64,000 nucleotides of DNA, taken from contig JAPOTJ010000071.1 of NCBI GenBank assembly GCA_026709225.1, positions 1-64,000 on the forward strand. Reading direction: 5' to 3'. A program made the position numbers and the translations under genes. This document shows positions 16,292 through 36,539 of the stretch, piece by piece. Position 1 is the stretch's first letter. Each line of letters opens with the position of its first letter. The notes under the pieces are model-generated. The model had not been told where the DNA came from, ran no database searches, and saw only the letters and a program-made list of their open reading frames with translations. This DNA is from Gammaproteobacteria bacterium. GTDB taxonomy: Bacteria; Pseudomonadota; Gammaproteobacteria; Pseudomonadales; Azotimanducaceae.

Positions 16292-17371
16292 ATGCCGCCT
16301 ATGATACCTATGCAGCGTCCTGTTTTCGTAATGGTCGCCGTAATGGTCGCATTGCTGTGCGCCATCACAGGCGTGACAGAGGAGGCCAGCATGGCCGAGA
16401 TCATCGATATGCACGTTCATGTCGCTGGCATCGGCGCTGGTGACAGCGGCATCCATATCAACGAAGCCATGCAGGAAAGCTGGCGCTTCCCCGTGTATCT
16501 TCGCGCCTTCGGCGTCACCCGCGAGCACCTCGAAGCAGGCGGCGACGCCGTCCTGCTCGAGCATCTCAATGCCGAAATCAAAGCGTCAGTGCGCGTCTCC
16601 AAGGCCGTCGTGCTGGCAATGGACGGGGTCATCAATGAAGAGGGTAAGCTCGACCGCAACGCCACCCAAATCTACGTGCCGAACGAGTTTCTCGCACGCG
16701 AACTACCGAGGTTCGAGCACCTGCTTTTTGGCGCGAGCGTCAATCCCTACCGGCACGATGCGCTTGAACGCTTGGAAGAAGTGAAGTCGCAGGGTGCCGT
16801 GCTCATCAAGTGGCTTCCGAACATCATGTACATCGATCCGGCTGACCCCGAGCTTCGCGCGTTCTATGAAACGATGGTCGAACTCGACCTGCCGCTTTTG
16901 ACGCACGCCGGACGCGAGCGCGCCTTTGCGAATGCTCGCGATGAACTTGGCGATCCAGCACGCCTCGCACTGCCGCTTGAGATAGGCGTAAGAGTCATCG
17001 CCGCGCACGTCGGCACCGACGGCGAGACGGACGGCGAAGCCAATTTCGCGCGCATCCTGCCGCTCTTCAAGGCGTTCCCGAATCTCTACGCAGACATATC
17101 AAGCCTCACGCAAATCAACAAGCTCGGCCACCTCAGACAGGTGCTTGCGCACCCGGAGCTTGGAAACCGGCTGATATACGGCAGCGACTGGCCGCTGCAG
17201 TTCTTTCCGCTCGTTTCGCCCTTCTATCATCTGGGGGATGTGCCTGTTTCGCAGGCATCCGAGATCGCGCGCATCGACAATCAATGGGACCGGGATGTGG
17301 CGCTGAAAGAAGCCATGGGCGTGCCCGATACGGTCTTCCACCGCTCCGCCGAAGCGCTCAACCTGCGGTGA
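16292..17371 (+). CDS. Exported amidohydrolase (Amidohydrolase_2 family)
   Basis: The 359-residue protein has a signal-like N-terminus (RPVFVMVAVMVALLCAITG). The metal-dependent hydrolase core has IIDMHVHVAG (HxH), an internal LPLLTHAGRE, VIAAHVGT, and the final LIYGSDWPLQFFP with the catalytic Asp. This is the Amidohydrolase_2 layout (ACMSD, gamma-resorcylate decarboxylase and relatives), whose members decarboxylate or hydrolyse small aromatic or lactone substrates. The substrate here is unknown. An in-frame start at 16238 would add 18 residues inside the divergent HIT gene, and MAEIIDMH at 16391 would give a cytosolic form. The NTF2-like gene follows after five bases. Confidence 0.82.
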   Translation: MPPMIPMQRPVFVMVAVMVALLCAITGVTEEASMAEIIDMHVHVAGIGAGDSGIHINEAMQESWRFPVYLRAFGVTREHLEAGGDAVLLEHLNAEIKASVRVSKAVVLAMDGVINEEGKLDRNATQIYVPNEFLARELPRFEHLLFGASVNPYRHDALERLEEVKSQGAVLIKWLPNIMYIDPADPELRAFYETMVELDLPLLTHAGRERAFANARDELGDPARLALPLEIGVRVIAAHVGTDGETDGEANFARILPLFKAFPNLYADISSLTQINKLGHLRQVLAHPELGNRLIYGSDWPLQFFPLVSPFYHLGDVPVSQASEIARIDNQWDRDVALKEAMGVPDTVFHRSAEALNLR

Positions 17372-17376
17372 TATAG

Positions 17377-17838
17377 TTGACGACTGCGGGATCCGGGAGC
17401 AAGCACTTGTCAGAAGAGTACGTCGCTATTCGCGAGCTATGCGAGCGCTATGTAGATGCCGTCAATCGACGCGACGCAGCCGACTGGAGCGCGACCTGGG
17501 CGCCCGATGCCGTATGGGATCTCGGTCGCGGCCCGGTCTCGGGACGCGAGAACATTGTCGCCATGTGGGAAGCGGCGATGGCGGGGTTGTCGCACGTCAT
17601 CATGTGGGTGCATTCGGGCGTCATCGAGTCGGTCGAAGGCGACCAGGCGAGCGCGCGCTGGTATCACCAGGAAACCTTGGACATCGCCGATGGCAGCCGC
17701 ATGGTCGGCATGGGCGTCTATCGCGACAAACTGGTTCGAATCGACGCCAAGTGGCATTTCTCCGAGCGTCGCTATCACCTGCTCTACCTCGGCCCGCCAG
17801 ACCTCTCCGGGAACTTCAATGCCTACCCTTCCAAGTAA
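17377..17838 (+). CDS. SnoaL/NTF2-like protein
   Basis: The 153-residue protein opens, after a short tail, with the SnoaL-like helix EEYVAIRELCERYVDAVNRR, then DWSATWAPDAVWDLG and beta strands such as SARWYHQETLDIADGSRMV and WHFSERRYHLLYL. The cone-shaped NTF2 fold houses isomerases, dehydratases and hydrolases, and many members act with partner enzymes on small hydrophobic ligands. The start is a TTG five bases after the amidohydrolase stop; a second TTG ten codons on is possible. Its operon position suggests a shared pathway with the amidohydrolase. Six bases separate it from dnaG. Confidence 0.82.
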   Translation: MTTAGSGSKHLSEEYVAIRELCERYVDAVNRRDAADWSATWAPDAVWDLGRGPVSGRENIVAMWEAAMAGLSHVIMWVHSGVIESVEGDQASARWYHQETLDIADGSRMVGMGVYRDKLVRIDAKWHFSERRYHLLYLGPPDLSGNFNAYPSK

Positions 17839-17844
17839 CCCGAC

Positions 17845-19536
17845 GTGAGCGGCCGCATCCCCGAGGATTTCATTCGCTCACTGCTCGACCGGGCGGACAT
17901 CGTCGAGTACATCGGCGCGCAGCTCAAGCTCAACAAGAAAGGCAAGGACTATTGGGCCTGCTGCCCATTCCATCAGGAGAAGACACCTTCCTTCTCGGTG
18001 TCCAGCCAGCGGCAAGCGTATCACTGCTTCGGCTGCAAAGCGGGAGGCAATGTGATTGGATTCATCATGGCGCGCGACAACGTCGGGTACGTTGAAGCCA
18101 TCGAGACCCTCGCGGCACACTATGGTATGGATGTGCCGCGCGAGGGCGGGGAACGGATACGCCCCGATCAAGGCATCTACGATATTCTTGCCGAAGCCGC
18201 CGCCTGCTTCGTCACTTGGCTTCAGGATGCAAAGAAAGGCGTTGACGCGCGCGAGTATCTTGAACGCCGCCGCCTGAAGAAGGACACCGTGGAGCAATTC
18301 AGCCTCGGCTACGTGCCAGCAGGGTGGGACAATTTGCTGACGAAGCTCGGCACCGACGAGGCGCGGCGCGAGCTGCTGCACAAGGCCGGTCTTGCACGCC
18401 GGCGCGATTCCGACAATGGACTCTACGATATGTTTCGCGGTCGCCTCATGTTCCCCATCCGCGATGCGCGCGGGCGCATCATCGGCTTTGGCGGCCGCAC
18501 GCTTCGAAGCGATGAACCCAAATACATCAACTCCCCGCAAACGCCTGTTTTCCATAAGGCGCGCGAGCTCTACGGACTCTTTGAAGCTCGGCAAGCGAGC
18601 CGACGCATCGAGTCATTCGTCCTTGTGGAAGGCTACACGGATGTCTTGGCACTCCATCAAGCGGGCATCAAGAACGGTGTCGCAACACTCGGCACCGCTG
18701 TCGGCGAAGCGCATTTTCGATCGCTGTTTCGCTATGCCGATGAGATCGCCTGCTGCTTCGATGGCGACACCGCAGGCCGCGCCGCAGCGCACGCTGCCAT
18801 GCTGCAATCGATTCCGGCGCTCGCTGCGAACAAGCGCCTCAAATTCGCCTTCCTGCCCGAAGGCGAGGACCCGGATAGTCTCGTATCCTCGCAAGGTGCC
18901 GAAGCCTTCACGAAGCGGCTGTCCACTGCTGGCCTCTTCTCCGAATACTTCTTTGAAGAAATGCGCACTGGTCTCGACCTCGCTACGCTTGAAGACAAGG
19001 CGCGCCTGAGGCAGCTCGCCGAACCGGAAATCGAGCGCTTGCCCATAACACCCCTGAAAGAGTTGATGCGAACGCAGCTCGCCGAACTGACTGGCAGTGC
19101 CTATACCGCGCGCGCACCGGCAGTCAAGGCACAGCGCTACCCACCTGACGACACGCACACAGCCAAGCGAAACCGTACGATTCCATTAAGGCAGCACATG
19201 CTGTCCATCTTGATTCATTATCCTGCGTTTTTCGCGGGACTTGAGGAGGCCAGTCGCGAAGCGCTGATCGCAGAGAACGGCGATAGCTTGTCGGCATTGG
19301 GCGACTATCTGAGCAAGAACGCATCCGCCGACGCCGCAACGATTTACGGGTTCTTTCTTGGCACTGAGCACGAGCAGGCGATTCAGCAAGCAGCTTCAAA
19401 GCAGTTTGACATTGCCAGCCATCTGCTTGCCAACGAGCTCGCCGAAGGTGCGCAGAAGCTCGGCCGGTTACAGGCGCGGGAGCGCAGCCGGAAAGCGTTA
19501 CGCTCGCGACTTAAAGGCGAGAGCGAAGCCCGCTAA
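17845..19536 (+). CDS. dnaG: DNA primase
   Basis: The 563-residue protein carries all primase domains. The N-terminal CHC2 zinc finger reads ACCPFHQEKTPSFSV then YHCFGCKAGG. The catalytic core includes MFPIRDARGRIIGFGGR. The TOPRIM motif is SFVLVEGYTDVLALHQAG, with CCFDGDTAGRAAA. A C-terminal helical DnaB-binding domain follows. It makes the RNA primers for replication. The start is GTG. In many gammaproteobacteria dnaG lies in rpsU-dnaG-rpoD; here it instead follows an NTF2-like gene and faces rpoD, with an LLM oxidoreductase gene between them, so the classical operon is broken up. Its end overlaps the convergent oxidoreductase gene by four bases. Confidence 0.97.
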   Translation: MSGRIPEDFIRSLLDRADIVEYIGAQLKLNKKGKDYWACCPFHQEKTPSFSVSSQRQAYHCFGCKAGGNVIGFIMARDNVGYVEAIETLAAHYGMDVPREGGERIRPDQGIYDILAEAAACFVTWLQDAKKGVDAREYLERRRLKKDTVEQFSLGYVPAGWDNLLTKLGTDEARRELLHKAGLARRRDSDNGLYDMFRGRLMFPIRDARGRIIGFGGRTLRSDEPKYINSPQTPVFHKARELYGLFEARQASRRIESFVLVEGYTDVLALHQAGIKNGVATLGTAVGEAHFRSLFRYADEIACCFDGDTAGRAAAHAAMLQSIPALAANKRLKFAFLPEGEDPDSLVSSQGAEAFTKRLSTAGLFSEYFFEEMRTGLDLATLEDKARLRQLAEPEIERLPITPLKELMRTQLAELTGSAYTARAPAVKAQRYPPDDTHTAKRNRTIPLRQHMLSILIHYPAFFAGLEEASREALIAENGDSLSALGDYLSKNASADAATIYGFFLGTEHEQAIQQAASKQFDIASHLLANELAEGAQKLGRLQARERSRKALRSRLKGESEAR

Positions 19537-20591
19537 GCGACAGCAGGCTCCGTGTTGAGCCGTGCGCACTCGGCCGCAAACTCAATCGCTTCAGTATCGC
19601 CACTGATCGTAAGGCCGGTGACACCGCAATCTTCCCACCTTCGAAAACGCTTGACGATGCGTGCTTTTGGCCCGACCAGCGCACCCTGATCGACGAATTC
19701 GTCGGGCACTGCGGCAGCAGCCTCGTCCTTGCGCTTGGCGAGATAGAGTTCTTGAACACGCTCGGCGGCGTCACTGAATCCACGCCGCACCATCATTTCT
19801 TTGTGAAAGTTAAGATTCTTGTGGCCCATGCCACCGACGTAGAGCGCGGTAACCGGCTTGAGCGTGGCGAGCGCTGTACGTACCGCATCCGCTGAATCTT
19901 TGGTGACGATCATCTGCGTGCCTGCTTGCGCTTCAAAGTCGCTGCGCGTCTTTCCAGCTTTCGCCAATCCTTCATCGATCCAGCGTTGATACAGATGCGC
20001 CGATTCAGGCACATAGCCCAACGGCAGCCAGCCATCGGCGATTTCAGCGGTAAGGCGAACGGTCGATTCCATGCCCGTGCCGAGCCACACCGGAATATCG
20101 GGATTCATGTGCAATATGGACTTCAAAGGCTTGCCCACGCCGCGCGCGCCTTCGCCAGCGAACGGCAAGCTGATCTCCCTGCCTTCGTGGGTCACTGGTT
20201 CCTCGCGCGCCCAGATCTTCTTCATGATTGAGACGTAGTCCTTGATACGATAGTACGGGCGTCCCCATGGCTGTCCATACCAGCCTTCGACGATCTGCGG
20301 ACCTGACACGCCGACGCCACAAATGACCCTGCCCCCGCCCGCAAGCTGATCAAGCGTCGCAAACGCCATGGCAGCGTTTGCAGGCGTGCGCCCCGCGAGC
20401 TGAATGACAGCGGTGCCAAGTCGGATGCGCTCGGTGTGCGCCGCGATATAGGCGAGTGGCGTGATGGCGTCCGAGCCGTAGGCTTCGGCGGTCCACACAG
20501 AGTCGTAACCAAGACGCTCCGCACGCTTGATCTTCTCAAGCGGCAAAACCAGATTGGGACCTGAATAGCCGAGGTTGAGGCCGAGCTTCAC
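19533..20591 (-). CDS. LLM-class flavin or F420-dependent oxidoreductase
   Basis: The 352-residue protein is a luciferase-like TIM barrel. It begins MKLGLNLGYSGPNLVLPLEK and shows the family blocks RAERLGYDSVWTAEAYGSDA, TERIRLGTAVIQLAGRTPAN and VICGVGVSGPQIVEGWYGQP, with the DGWLPLG segment later. It resembles the Rv3520c-type F420 subfamily. Whether it uses F420 or FMN, and on what substrate, cannot be told; no F420 biosynthesis gene is in the window. Single-gene unit or read with rpoD: it starts 10 bases downstream of the rpoD stop on the same strand, so it may be cotranscribed. Confidence 0.87.
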   Translation of the reverse strand: MKLGLNLGYSGPNLVLPLEKIKRAERLGYDSVWTAEAYGSDAITPLAYIAAHTERIRLGTAVIQLAGRTPANAAMAFATLDQLAGGGRVICGVGVSGPQIVEGWYGQPWGRPYYRIKDYVSIMKKIWAREEPVTHEGREISLPFAGEGARGVGKPLKSILHMNPDIPVWLGTGMESTVRLTAEIADGWLPLGYVPESAHLYQRWIDEGLAKAGKTRSDFEAQAGTQMIVTKDSADAVRTALATLKPVTALYVGGMGHKNLNFHKEMMVRRGFSDAAERVQELYLAKRKDEAAAAVPDEFVDQGALVGPKARIVKRFRRWEDCGVTGLTISGDTEAIEFAAECARLNTEPAVA

Positions 20592-20600
20592 AGCGGAACT

Positions 20601-22423
<1,823 letters not shown>

Positions 22424-22436
<13 letters not shown>

Positions 22437-22493
22437 CAGGAGATTTTACGCTATTGTGAGGGCGATGTTCAATATGAACCATGGCAAAAATCT
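22424..22493 (-). promoter_or_regulatory. rpoD: Inverted repeat over the rpoD start region
   Basis: A perfect 12-base inverted repeat has arms AGATTTTTGCCA at 22424-22435 and TGGCAAAAATCT at 22482-22493. The inner arm covers the TTG start codon of rpoD. Between them lies a smaller palindrome, GTTCAATATGAAC, at 22468-22480. In the rpoD transcript the arms could fold over the start and limit translation, or act as a protein-binding site. The symmetry is directly seen; the role is inference. Confidence 0.4.
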
Positions 22494-22532
22494 CACAAGA
22501 CGCTACGCGAACACCTACATAGCTTATGGGCG

Positions 22533-22805
22533 ATGTCGCAACGCGACTGCACTCGCTTTCGAAGAGAATTGGGGCTGGCCGTACAAACCAGACTGAACAT
22601 GTCAATCAACTGCGCACCAAAGCATCAAGCCCGGCTGCGAGAGCCGTTCCCGGACGAAACCGCGACGCTCGCCAACTACAAGGAGCTGGCGAGCATGTAC
22701 TGCGACTTCATCGCGTTCTTCGCAAAGTGGGGCTACCTCTGCGCCCTCAAAACCGCCCTGCGAATGGCTGAATCCCGGCTGCGAGCAAGGCGACCGCCGG
22801 ATTAG
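22533..22805 (+). CDS. Small hypothetical protein between rpoD and rpoC
   Basis: The forward frame gives up to 90 residues. An internal ATG at 22599 (MSINCAPKHQARLREPFPDE) gives 68 and may be the better start. The C-terminal part, ELASMYCDFIAFFAKWGYL followed by a basic helix (RMAESRLRARR), looks protein-like. I recognise no family. The stop codon sits exactly at the foot of the hairpin at 22801-22829, as a real gene end would. The protein lies in an opposite orientation to both neighbours. It may be a short orphan gene or a chance frame. Confidence 0.35.
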   Translation: MSQRDCTRFRRELGLAVQTRLNMSINCAPKHQARLREPFPDETATLANYKELASMYCDFIAFFAKWGYLCALKTALRMAESRLRARRPPD

Positions 22806-22824
22806 GGCATGTTCACACTATGCC

Positions 22825-22829
<5 letters not shown>
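22801..22829. terminator. Bidirectional hairpin at the end of rpoC
   Basis: The arms ATTAGGGCAT (22801-22810) and ATGCCCTAAT (22820-22829) are perfectly complementary around a nine-base loop. The hairpin contains the rpoC TAG (22825-22827) in one arm and the TAG of the small forward gene (22803-22805) in the other. It is placed to end transcription from both sides, although no long T-run follows on either strand. Confidence 0.6.
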
Positions 22830-27240
<4,411 letters not shown>

Positions 27241-27306
27241 ATCGTCATGCCTCCGCTTGTCTTTTCGTACTTTGGTGTTCGCTTCGTGTTCACTTTTCAG
27301 GTCCGC

Positions 27307-31392
<4,086 letters not shown>

Positions 31393-31409
31393 GGGGAGCT
31401 CCTTCATTT

Positions 31410-31435
31410 GTTGCCTGTGTTCGTTGCCTGTGTTC
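31410..31435 (-). repeat. Tandem 13-base direct repeat just upstream of rpoB
   Basis: The 13-base unit GTTGCCTGTGTTC occurs twice, head to tail and without mismatch, at 31410-31422 and 31423-31435 on the plus strand. It ends 17 bases before the rpoB start, adjoining its ribosome binding site on the transcript. It could be a protein-binding site in the leader or a simple slippage duplication. Confidence 0.6.
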
Positions 31436-31551
31436 ACTATGCTGCCTAGCGCATTACTGAACTTTTATGGACTGAATCTGGATCGAATCTGGCTTGTCTT
31501 GCCTACATTGTCAGGCTTCACTGGGAGCGTAGCGCGGACATTGCAAAACGA

Positions 31552-31576
31552 CGCGCTTGGCGCGACGCCAAGCGCG
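31552..31576 (-). terminator. Attenuator hairpin between rplL and rpoB
   Basis: A perfect 11-base stem (CGCGCTTGGCG at 31552-31562, CGCCAAGCGCG at 31566-31576) with a CGA loop lies in the rplL-rpoB gap. On the transcribed minus strand it is followed by TCGTTTTGC, a short T-run, as in a partial intrinsic terminator. E. coli has an attenuator at this same place that lowers polymerase relative to ribosomal protein expression. A looser complement, GCTTGTCTTGCC around 31491 against GGCAAGCCTACAAGC around 31592, could extend or compete with the stem. Confidence 0.7.
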
Positions 31577-31615
31577 AGGACGGAGCACTAGAGGCAAGCC
31601 TACAAGCAAGAGCGA

Positions 31616-32002
31616 TTACTTGAGTTCTACGCTGCCGCCTGCTTCTTCTATTTGCGCCTTGTAGGATTCGGCTTCTTCCTTGCTGACGCCTTCTTTCACG
31701 GCTTGCGGCGCGTCATCGACTACGGCCTTGGATTCTTTGAGTCCGAGGCCAGTGATCGCTCTCACCGCTTTGATGACATTGACTTTCTTGTCGCCTGCCG
31801 CGGTGAGAATCACGTCGAATGCGGTTTGCTCTTCGACCGGCGCCTCGCCGCTGGCATCGCCGGATGCAGCTGCGGCAGGCGCCGCAACCGCTGCGGCGGC
31901 GATCACGCCAAAGCGCTCCTCCATCATCTTGACGAGCTCGACCACGTCCATCACGCTCATCTCAGCGACGGCGTTCACAATATCGTCTTTGGACAAATCC
32001 AT
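31616..32002 (-). CDS. rplL: Ribosomal protein L7/L12
   Basis: The 128-residue protein has the L12 N-terminal dimerisation domain ([20 protein letters not shown]), an Ala-rich flexible hinge ([17 protein letters not shown]) and the C-terminal factor-binding domain ([20 protein letters not shown] to [10 protein letters not shown]). Multiple dimers bind L10 on the ribosomal stalk and recruit translation GTPases. It lies 60 bases after rplJ, in the canonical order. The hairpin downstream separates its expression from rpoB. Confidence 0.98.
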   Translation of the reverse strand: MDLSKDDIVNAVAEMSVMDVVELVKMMEERFGVIAAAAVAAPAAAASGDASGEAPVEEQTAFDVILTAAGDKKVNVIKAVRAITGLGLKESKAVVDDAPQAVKEGVSKEEAESYKAQIEEAGGSVELK

Positions 32003-32062
32003 TTCTTGTTCCTCTTGGGTGGTAATAGGTGTGGGTGTGAGGGTGTGTGCGCCTTGTACTGG

Positions 32063-32587
32063 CTACTCTTTGTTGACCGTGGCATACGCGCTCAAGGCAA
32101 GCACGACTTTCTGCGGCACGGCAGACAAGGTTTGGGCAAGTTTCGCTATTGGCGCGTTGAGGACGCCTATCAACTGTGCGAGGGCTTGATCTCGTGTTGG
32201 CATGTTGGCGAGGCTTGAGAGTTCCTCACCGGGCACGAGATGCCCGTCCACCGAGATAGCACGTACCGCCATCGACTCGTGCTCTTTGACGATATCCCGC
32301 ATCAAGCGGGCAAGTGCACCCGCATCGTCACGAGTTGATGCGAGTAGGCTCGGACCTTTCAGGCTCACTTCGAGGCAGGCGTGAGGCGTATTCGAGAAAG
32401 CAAGCTTTGCGAGCCGGTTGGGCACGACTTTCAGTTCGATGTCTTGCGCGCGTGCGCGCACGCGCATGTCGGTCATGGCGGCTACATCAAGGCCGCGATA
32501 GTCGGCGAGCAGCAGCGCTGACGACTGGCTCGCCAAGGCGTGCATATCCTCGACAAGCGCTTCCTTTCTCTCTCGTGTCATCGGCAT
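32063..32587 (-). CDS. rplJ: Ribosomal protein L10
   Basis: The 174-residue protein begins MPMTRERKEALVEDMHALAS and has the L10 core LLLADYRGLDVAAMTDMRVR and VVPNRLAKLAF, with the C-terminal helices that bind L7/L12 dimers (MPTRDQALAQLIGVLNAPIA). It anchors the stalk to 23S rRNA. An ATG two codons on is an alternative start. The leader between rplA and rplJ is only 57 bases, shorter than the E. coli leader that L10 binds for feedback control, so that type of autoregulation may be reduced or arranged differently here. Confidence 0.97.
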   Translation of the reverse strand: MPMTRERKEALVEDMHALASQSSALLLADYRGLDVAAMTDMRVRARAQDIELKVVPNRLAKLAFSNTPHACLEVSLKGPSLLASTRDDAGALARLMRDIVKEHESMAVRAISVDGHLVPGEELSSLANMPTRDQALAQLIGVLNAPIAKLAQTLSAVPQKVVLALSAYATVNKE

Positions 32588-32644
32588 GGGTGGCGTCCTT
32601 TTCGGTTCGTCTTTTTCGGTGTGCCTGTTTGCTAAGGCCGCGGG

Positions 32645-33364
32645 TCAAATCGAGAGGGTGGAGAGGTCGATGGCAAGGCCAGGACCAAACGTGCTCGACA
32701 GCGTCAGCTTCTTCAGGTAGATGCCTTTTGACGAAGCAGGCTTGACGCGCTTCAGGTCACTCAGCAGGGCTTCGATATTCTCCTGCACATGCACCGGCTC
32801 GAATCCGACTTTGCCGACGCAGCCGTGAACAATGCCGCCGCGGTCGGTGCGAAATTGAAGTTGCCCGGACTTGGCATCACGAACAGCACTCGCGACATCG
32901 TCGGTAACGGTGCCTGACTTCGGGTTCGGCATAAGTCCGCGGGGCCCAAGAATGCGCGCAAGCGGACTCACGGTTTTCATCGCGTCGCGGGCGGCAATGA
33001 CGGTATCGAAGTCGAGTTCGCCGTCTTTCACGCGCTCTGCGAGCTCGTCGAGCCCGACCACATCAGCGCCAGCTTCACGGGCCGCATCTGCCTGCTCATC
33101 GCTTGCGAACACCGCAACACGAATGGTCTTGCCATTGCCGTGCGGCAGCTTGGTGGCGCCGCGCACATTCTGGTCTGAGCGGCGCGGATTGACGCCGAGG
33201 TTGACCGACACGTCAAGCGACTCCGCGAACTGCTCGTCGTTGGCTTTATCCGGCGCTTTATCGGGCGTCACGGCCTTGATCAGGTCGAGCGCGTCTTCAA
33301 CTGAATAGGCGCGCGTCGAATCAACAAGTTCACGAATTTTCTTTTGGCGCTTGCTAAGTTTCAT
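32645..33364 (-). CDS. rplA: Ribosomal protein L1
   Basis: The 239-residue protein opens [20 protein letters not shown] and shows the L1 blocks [40 protein letters not shown], and the signature [21 protein letters not shown]1 forms the mobile stalk at the E site and in other bacteria represses its own operon by binding the rplK leader. It is followed by rplJ after 57 bases and preceded by rplK after 74 bases. Length and motifs are normal. Confidence 0.98.
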   Translation of the reverse strand: MKLSKRQKKIRELVDSTRAYSVEDALDLIKAVTPDKAPDKANDEQFAESLDVSVNLGVNPRRSDQNVRGATKLPHGNGKTIRVAVFASDEQADAAREAGADVVGLDELAERVKDGELDFDTVIAARDAMKTVSPLARILGPRGLMPNPKSGTVTDDVASAVRDAKSGQLQFRTDRGGIVHGCVGKVGFEPVHVQENIEALLSDLKRVKPASSKGIYLKKLTLSSTFGPGLAIDLSTLSI

Positions 33365-33438
33365 GAAAGTAGCCTGTTGGTTGTGTGGCTTGAGTCGCTT
33401 GCGGGATTGTGATCAGTGGTGGTTGCCGGAATCCGAGG

Positions 33439-33870
33439 TCAAGCGTCCACACTCACTTCAATACCCATGCTGCGAGCGGTGCCCGCGATGGTATTGAACG
33501 CTGCCTCGGTACTTGCCGCATTCAAATCGTCCTTTTTGAGCGCGACAATTTCTTCGATCTGTGCCCGGCTGACCGTGCCGACCTTATCGGTGTTAGGCGT
33601 CGGCGAGCCTTTGTCGATGCCCGCCGCCTTGCGCAGCAAAAAGGCAGCCGGAGGTGACTTGACGACAAAATCGAACTTCCGGTCTGCATACGCCGAAATG
33701 ATCACTGGCACGGGCATGCCCTTCTCAAGGTGCCCGGTGGCGGCATTGAAGCGGGTGCAGAAGTCTTGAATATTGAGGCCATGCTGGCCAAGTGCCGGGC
33801 CAATTGGCGGGGCAGGATTGGCAGCCCCCGCGGGCACTTGCAGTTTGATGTATGCGCTTACGTCAGCCAC
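33439..33870 (-). CDS. rplK: Ribosomal protein L11
   Basis: The 143-residue protein has the N-terminal L11 domain ([40 protein letters not shown]) with the Pro-rich thiostrepton-site segment. The C-terminal RNA-binding domain ends with the family signature [10 protein letters not shown]11 shapes the GTPase-associated centre and is needed for stringent factor activation. It follows nusG by 41 bases. No anomalies are seen. Confidence 0.98.
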   Translation of the reverse strand: MADVSAYIKLQVPAGAANPAPPIGPALGQHGLNIQDFCTRFNAATGHLEKGMPVPVIISAYADRKFDFVVKSPPAAFLLRKAAGIDKGSPTPNTDKVGTVSRAQIEEIVALKKDDLNAASTEAAFNTIAGTARSMGIEVSVDA

Positions 33871-33911
33871 GTTACGTTCTCCTTGCAGGTTCGCACATCA
33901 TAGAGACGCAC

Positions 33912-34490
33912 TTAGCCTTTCTCCACTTGCGTAAATTCAAGCTCGACCGGTGTCGAGCGCCCAAAAATAGTCACGGCGACTTTGAGCTTGCTGTTTTCAT
34001 AGTCGACCGTCTCGACCACACCACTGAAGTCGTTGAACGGACCTTCGGTGACGCGCACAATCTCGCCGGGTTCATAAATGATTTTCGGCCTCGCCTTGTC
34101 ACCGCGGCCAGCTTCGACACCGGCCAAAATCGATTCTGCTTCAGCGGGCGTCAGCGGCGTCGGGTCGTCGGCTTTGCCGCCGATAAAACCAAGTACCTTT
34201 GGCGTGTCCTTGACGAGGTGCCACGTGTGGTCGTTCAGACGCATTTCCACAAGCACATAGCCTGGAAAGAACTTGCGCTCGCTGCGGCGCTTCTGACCGC
34301 CTCGCATCTCCACCACTTCCTCAATCGGCACCAGCACGTCTCCAAAGCAATCGGCAATCGCCGATTCGCGAATACGATCATCAAGCGCTCGCTTGACCGC
34401 CTTTTCATAGCCGGAATAGGCTTGCACGACATACCAGCGCTTGGGTTTTGCGTCGGCCGCAGGTTCGATTGTCGCTGTGTTGTTATCCAT
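33912..34490 (-). CDS. nusG: Transcription elongation/antitermination factor NusG
   Basis: The 192-residue protein begins [20 protein letters not shown]; a GTG three codons earlier is possible. The NGN domain reads [19 protein letters not shown] and [20 protein letters not shown]. The C-terminal KOW motif is [20 protein letters not shown]. NusG binds the RNA polymerase clamp, suppresses pausing and links to Rho or S10. The N-terminal extension of about 16 residues before the NGN domain is a little longer than in E. coli. It follows secE by 15 bases. Confidence 0.98.
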   Translation of the reverse strand: MDNNTATIEPAADAKPKRWYVVQAYSGYEKAVKRALDDRIRESAIADCFGDVLVPIEEVVEMRGGQKRRSERKFFPGYVLVEMRLNDHTWHLVKDTPKVLGFIGGKADDPTPLTPAEAESILAGVEAGRGDKARPKIIYEPGEIVRVTEGPFNDFSGVVETVDYENSKLKVAVTIFGRSTPVELEFTQVEKG

Positions 34491-34505
34491 GGAGCTCACT
34501 CACAC

Positions 34506-34868
34506 CTAGCCGATGACGGACGATACCAGCCAACTTAATAGAGAATCCAGCCCCCACAAGATGATCGCAAACACAATGACGAGCAGGATGACAATAAAGG
34601 TTGTCTGCGTCGTCTCTTGACGCGTTGGCCACACGACACGTCGAATCTCTGTGCGCGCCTCCTTGAGAAGAGAGATAATCGCCGCACCCTTCTCGGTTTG
34701 CGATGCGACGCCGAGGGCGACCACCGCGAGCGCAATAATGGCAAGCACGCGGTACAGCAGTGACTGCTCGCCCAAATACCAATTGCCAAATATGGCTGCG
34801 GCGGCGATCGCGAGTACGACAAACCACTTTAGCCAGTCGAGGCTCGATGTGCGCATCGGCGTGTTCAT
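34506..34868 (-). CDS. secE: Preprotein translocase subunit SecE
   Basis: The start MNTPMRTSSLDWLKWFVVLA gives 120 residues, close to the E. coli length; the frame is open further upstream but those codons do not resemble SecE. Three hydrophobic helices are visible: WLKWFVVLAIAAAAIFGNWY, LYRVLAIIALAVVALGV, and FIVILLVIVFAIILWGLDSL. The conserved amphipathic segment with EARTEIRRVVWPTRQETTQT precedes the last helix. SecE is the essential clamp of the SecYEG channel. Three-helix SecE is typical of enteric and related gammaproteobacteria. The gene follows tRNA-Trp. Confidence 0.96.
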   Translation of the reverse strand: MNTPMRTSSLDWLKWFVVLAIAAAAIFGNWYLGEQSLLYRVLAIIALAVVALGVASQTEKGAAIISLLKEARTEIRRVVWPTRQETTQTTFIVILLVIVFAIILWGLDSLLSWLVSSVIG

Positions 34869-34949
34869 TTCGAAATCTAATTGCGTCTTCTTTCTTTGCG
34901 TTTTCTGCGGTTCGTCTGCGATGGCAAATGTGCTTCTTACAGCGCGAAA

Positions 34950-35025
34950 TGGCAGGTCAGGAGGGGATCGAACCCCCAACCTGCGGTTTTGGAGACCGCT
35001 GCTCTACCAATTGAGCTACTGACCC
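34950..35025 (-). tRNA. trpT: tRNA-Trp (anticodon CCA)
   Basis: The 76-base minus-strand gene folds into a full cloverleaf. The acceptor arm starts GGGTCAG and ends with an encoded CCA (the 3' end is at 34950), with a G-U first pair. The anticodon loop CTCCAAA carries CCA. The T arm is GGGGGTTCGATCCCC. It lies between tuf and secE, the position known in Gammaproteobacteria. Confidence 0.97.
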
Positions 35026-35064
35026 GTCGCTATGAAACCTGCGTTTTCTTGATGCTCGCTCCAC

Positions 35065-36255
<1,191 letters not shown>

Positions 36256-36385
36256 GATGCCTTTGATCTCCCTTCTGTGATGTCTTTGTGATGGCTAGGA
36301 CAGTGGTGTGTGGATGTGTTTGAGGCTGCTTCAAGCGTCCACGACTAGAGACTAGTCGCTGCCCGCAAGGCGCCGCCCCGGCCCT

Positions 36386-36461
36386 TGGTGCTCACAACCG
36401 GATTTGAACCGGTGGCCTCTTCCTTACCAAGGAAGTGCTCTACCGACTGAGCTATGTGAGC
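36386..36461 (-). tRNA. thrT: tRNA-Thr (anticodon GGT)
   Basis: The 76-base minus-strand gene starts GCTCACATAGCTCAG, has the anticodon stem CTTCC/GGAAG around the loop TTGGTAA (anticodon GGT), and a T arm CCGGTTCAAATCCGG. The CCA end is encoded at 36386-36388. It is the third tRNA of the tRNA-tuf transcript. Confidence 0.97.
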
Positions 36462-36539
36462 GATTGTCGTCTTTCTCCTTTCTTGCCGCTGGTGCCGGTG
36501 CCTGCCAGTGCTGCGGCCGTCTCCAAGCAGCCCGCGCGG

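Noticed and set aside
32588..32644. L10-binding leader of the E. coli type before rplJ
   Set aside because: The space is only 57 bases and no kink-turn or matching secondary structure was seen.
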